A stretch of DNA of 64,000 bases, from the NCBI GenBank assembly GCA_021613335.1, contig JAJTWR010000471.1, forward strand, positions 1 through 64,000. Direction: 5' to 3'. This document shows positions 62,459-64,000 of this stretch, one piece after another. The notes under the pieces were generated by a model. That model ran no database searches and was not told where the DNA came from. It worked only from the letters and a program-made list of their open reading frames with translations. The stretch's first letter is position 1, and each line of letters opens with the position of its first letter. The DNA comes from Whitmania pigra (Eukaryota; Annelida; Clitellata; Hirudinida; Haemopidae). Position numbers and translations under genes: made by a program.

Positions 62459-62546
62459 CTGTGGCAGTGCGGATTCCAATCATATTGCTGGTGCATCGTC
62501 CTGATGGGCCAGCTATGTTATGCGCTATATAATGAATGTTAATAAA
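62459..62546 (+). repeat. SINE-like repeat
   Basis: Diverged second copy of 29,856-29,934, with the same block order and an AATGTTAATAAAC end. The preceding 100 bp may belong to the same element. Confidence 0.55.
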
Positions 62547-63661
62547 CAACTAGGACGCCAGGCAAACGATATGATTGGTTTAATATTTGAAACAAACACC
62601 AACAGAAGAATTTGTTACAAATCAGATCATGGTTGTTGTCATGGAGATGGAGAATTTGTACAACCTCGAACTTGCATCAGCAGCGAAGAATCTCCTTCAG
62701 GAGCACGAATTAATGAACGTACATCGTCGAAGTATTATGACGACGACGACGATGCAGATGCGATTATGCAACCGTTGATATCGGTTGTTTCTCAACAAGC
62801 AGATGATGATTATCTCTGAATGAGGATAAGGCACGATGACAATCCAGCACGTAATCCGAACAATTCTAAGGTGGATGAAAGAATGAAAGTTCAACTCAGT
62901 TTGCAACACTCCGTTTGGCACTCCTTTCAATTAGTACAAACAGTAATTGGCACCAGAACGTCGACATGCCTGAGACTTCTAAACTAGAGGTCAATTGAGC
63001 TCAGCAAGCGCAAAAACAAGTCACAAACCGTCGGTGAGTTTGATGAAGACATCAATAGATATACAAATATCATTAAAAAAAGAAGAAGAATTATGAGACC
63101 ATATACAAACATTTGAATAGGTACAATATGCAGCTACGATAAAAGTCTACAGAGGCAAAAAGATTGAATTCGGTGAAAGTCATCAACGCGCAAGAGAAAC
63201 TCGTAACAACGTCACAAGGAAACAGCTTTGAAAGTTCGCTCAATAAAAAGAGAAACGAATTAATACACTTGAATTGCATATCAGTTAAAACGTCTTCCGC
63301 AACCATCATGCGTTAGCTTCAAGCCTGATAAAGCACATGTCATGGCTCTCAATTTCATGGTAAACGTGAAAGGTAAACAAGAAGGCACAAGCTTTAAATT
63401 CTAATGAACGCGACAAAATCTGTGATGGTTTGCCCCAATTAACTCAGTGTGCATCAATGTGTCAATCTTCATTCTTGCATAAGAACTGAGACACTTCGTA
63501 GGAGACAGATGAGAACGCAACAGGAAGGCATCAAACAGATACTCAACAACTTCCAGCCATCATAAGCTTTAAAACTCAACAAATTCAATAACTCACAACT
63601 TAAACGATATCAGCTGGTTCTGCATGCTGTAACTCAGATGGTTAGAGATACAGAGATAGGC

Positions 63662-63680
63662 AGAGAGAGAGAGAGAGAGA
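63662..63680. repeat. (GA)n microsatellite
   Basis: About nine uninterrupted AG repeats. Confidence 0.9.
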
Positions 63681-64000
63681 CAAAGGATAAAACTCCGGAT
63701 GAGACACGAGAGAGAATAAATATTAATAAAGAACGAGCTTCAACTATTAATAACTTTGATAACTTGAGCGGTCACATAACATTTCCAGCTGTTTAATAAC
63801 AAGTGGTGAAACTTTTCCACGAGAATGAGACCAAGCGACCTTAAATGAGGACCTAAAACTCTCAGAGAAGCCTTCCAAGAAAACAATTCCATCAGAGTGA
63901 TTGACGAGTCTGAAAAGTAAACAAACATTTTGAAGCTGCTTCACAAATGAATATTTTGTCTTTTTCTCGCAAGTCAAGGTTCGAGTCAACAACAGCGACT

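Larger units (their letters stand above)
60506..64000. other. Navigator 3' flank, no gene recognised
   Basis: The first few hundred bases are probably 3' UTR. Beyond that are AT-rich DNA, SINE-like copies at 61,984 and 62,459, and a GA microsatellite. The overlapping minus-strand frames at 63,740-63,992 do not match a family I know. Confidence 0.55.

Noticed and set aside
63740..63992. Two overlapping minus-strand frames at the right edge
   Set aside because: Compositionally plausible, but no motif recognised and no splice support; the window ends here.

Overview
The window is nuclear DNA of an intron-rich, AT-rich animal, most likely an invertebrate. The evidence is GT-AG introns throughout, a neuron navigator (NAV) gene, two lysosomal-type alpha-mannosidase genes with 26 exons each, Pol III tRNA genes whose Ala species have the A54 T-loop common in invertebrates, and remnants of Mag-like Gypsy, Merlin, hAT, Pogo/Tigger and Tc1 transposons. 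I cannot name the species.

Layout. (1) 1-10,690: a tandem tRNA array with 54 tRNA or tRNA-like loci, 33 Ala (11 AGC, 22 TGC) and 21 Gly (GCC). It has a higher-order unit of about 1,001 bp, and each locus is followed by a short T-run. One half of every unit carries intact genes and the other half carries copies with recurrent stem mismatches. (2) 12,546-20,241 (+): a complete lysosomal alpha-mannosidase gene, with a hAT relic in intron 19. (3) 20,902-36,282 (+): a second complete paralogue. Its 6.4-kb intron 2 is full of nested mobile elements. (4) 36,283-41,464: transposon graveyard with a Tc1 relic, a Tigger-like MITE and a 2.1-kb hAT element that keeps its TIRs and an exact 8-bp target duplication. 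(5) 41,465-44,689 (-): FTSJ3/SPB1-type rRNA 2'-O-methyltransferase, 16 exons, 704 residues. (6) 47,422-60,505 (+): neuron navigator, 22 exons, about 1,712 residues, with a C-terminal AAA+ domain. (7) 60,506-64,000: 3' flank with SINE-like repeats and no recognised gene.

Exons were assembled by eye from splice signals, reading-frame continuity and family motifs. In all four genes the summed coding length is a multiple of three with no internal stop, which supports the models. The two mannosidase genes share exon number, almost all exon lengths and all intron phases. They are clearly diverged over most of their length, but three patches are nearly identical: one 674-bp tract that runs through two introns, and two short exon patches. 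That is the pattern left by gene conversion between tandem duplicates.

The mannosidases would act in glycoprotein catabolism in the lysosome, although the second has a signal-anchor-like N terminus. The methyltransferase would act in nucleolar 60S maturation, and NAV in microtubule-guided neurite growth. These genes look like unrelated neighbours, not a functional cluster. The most unusual structures are the tRNA array with its conserved mixture of intact and defective copies, and the patchwork conversion between the mannosidase paralogues.
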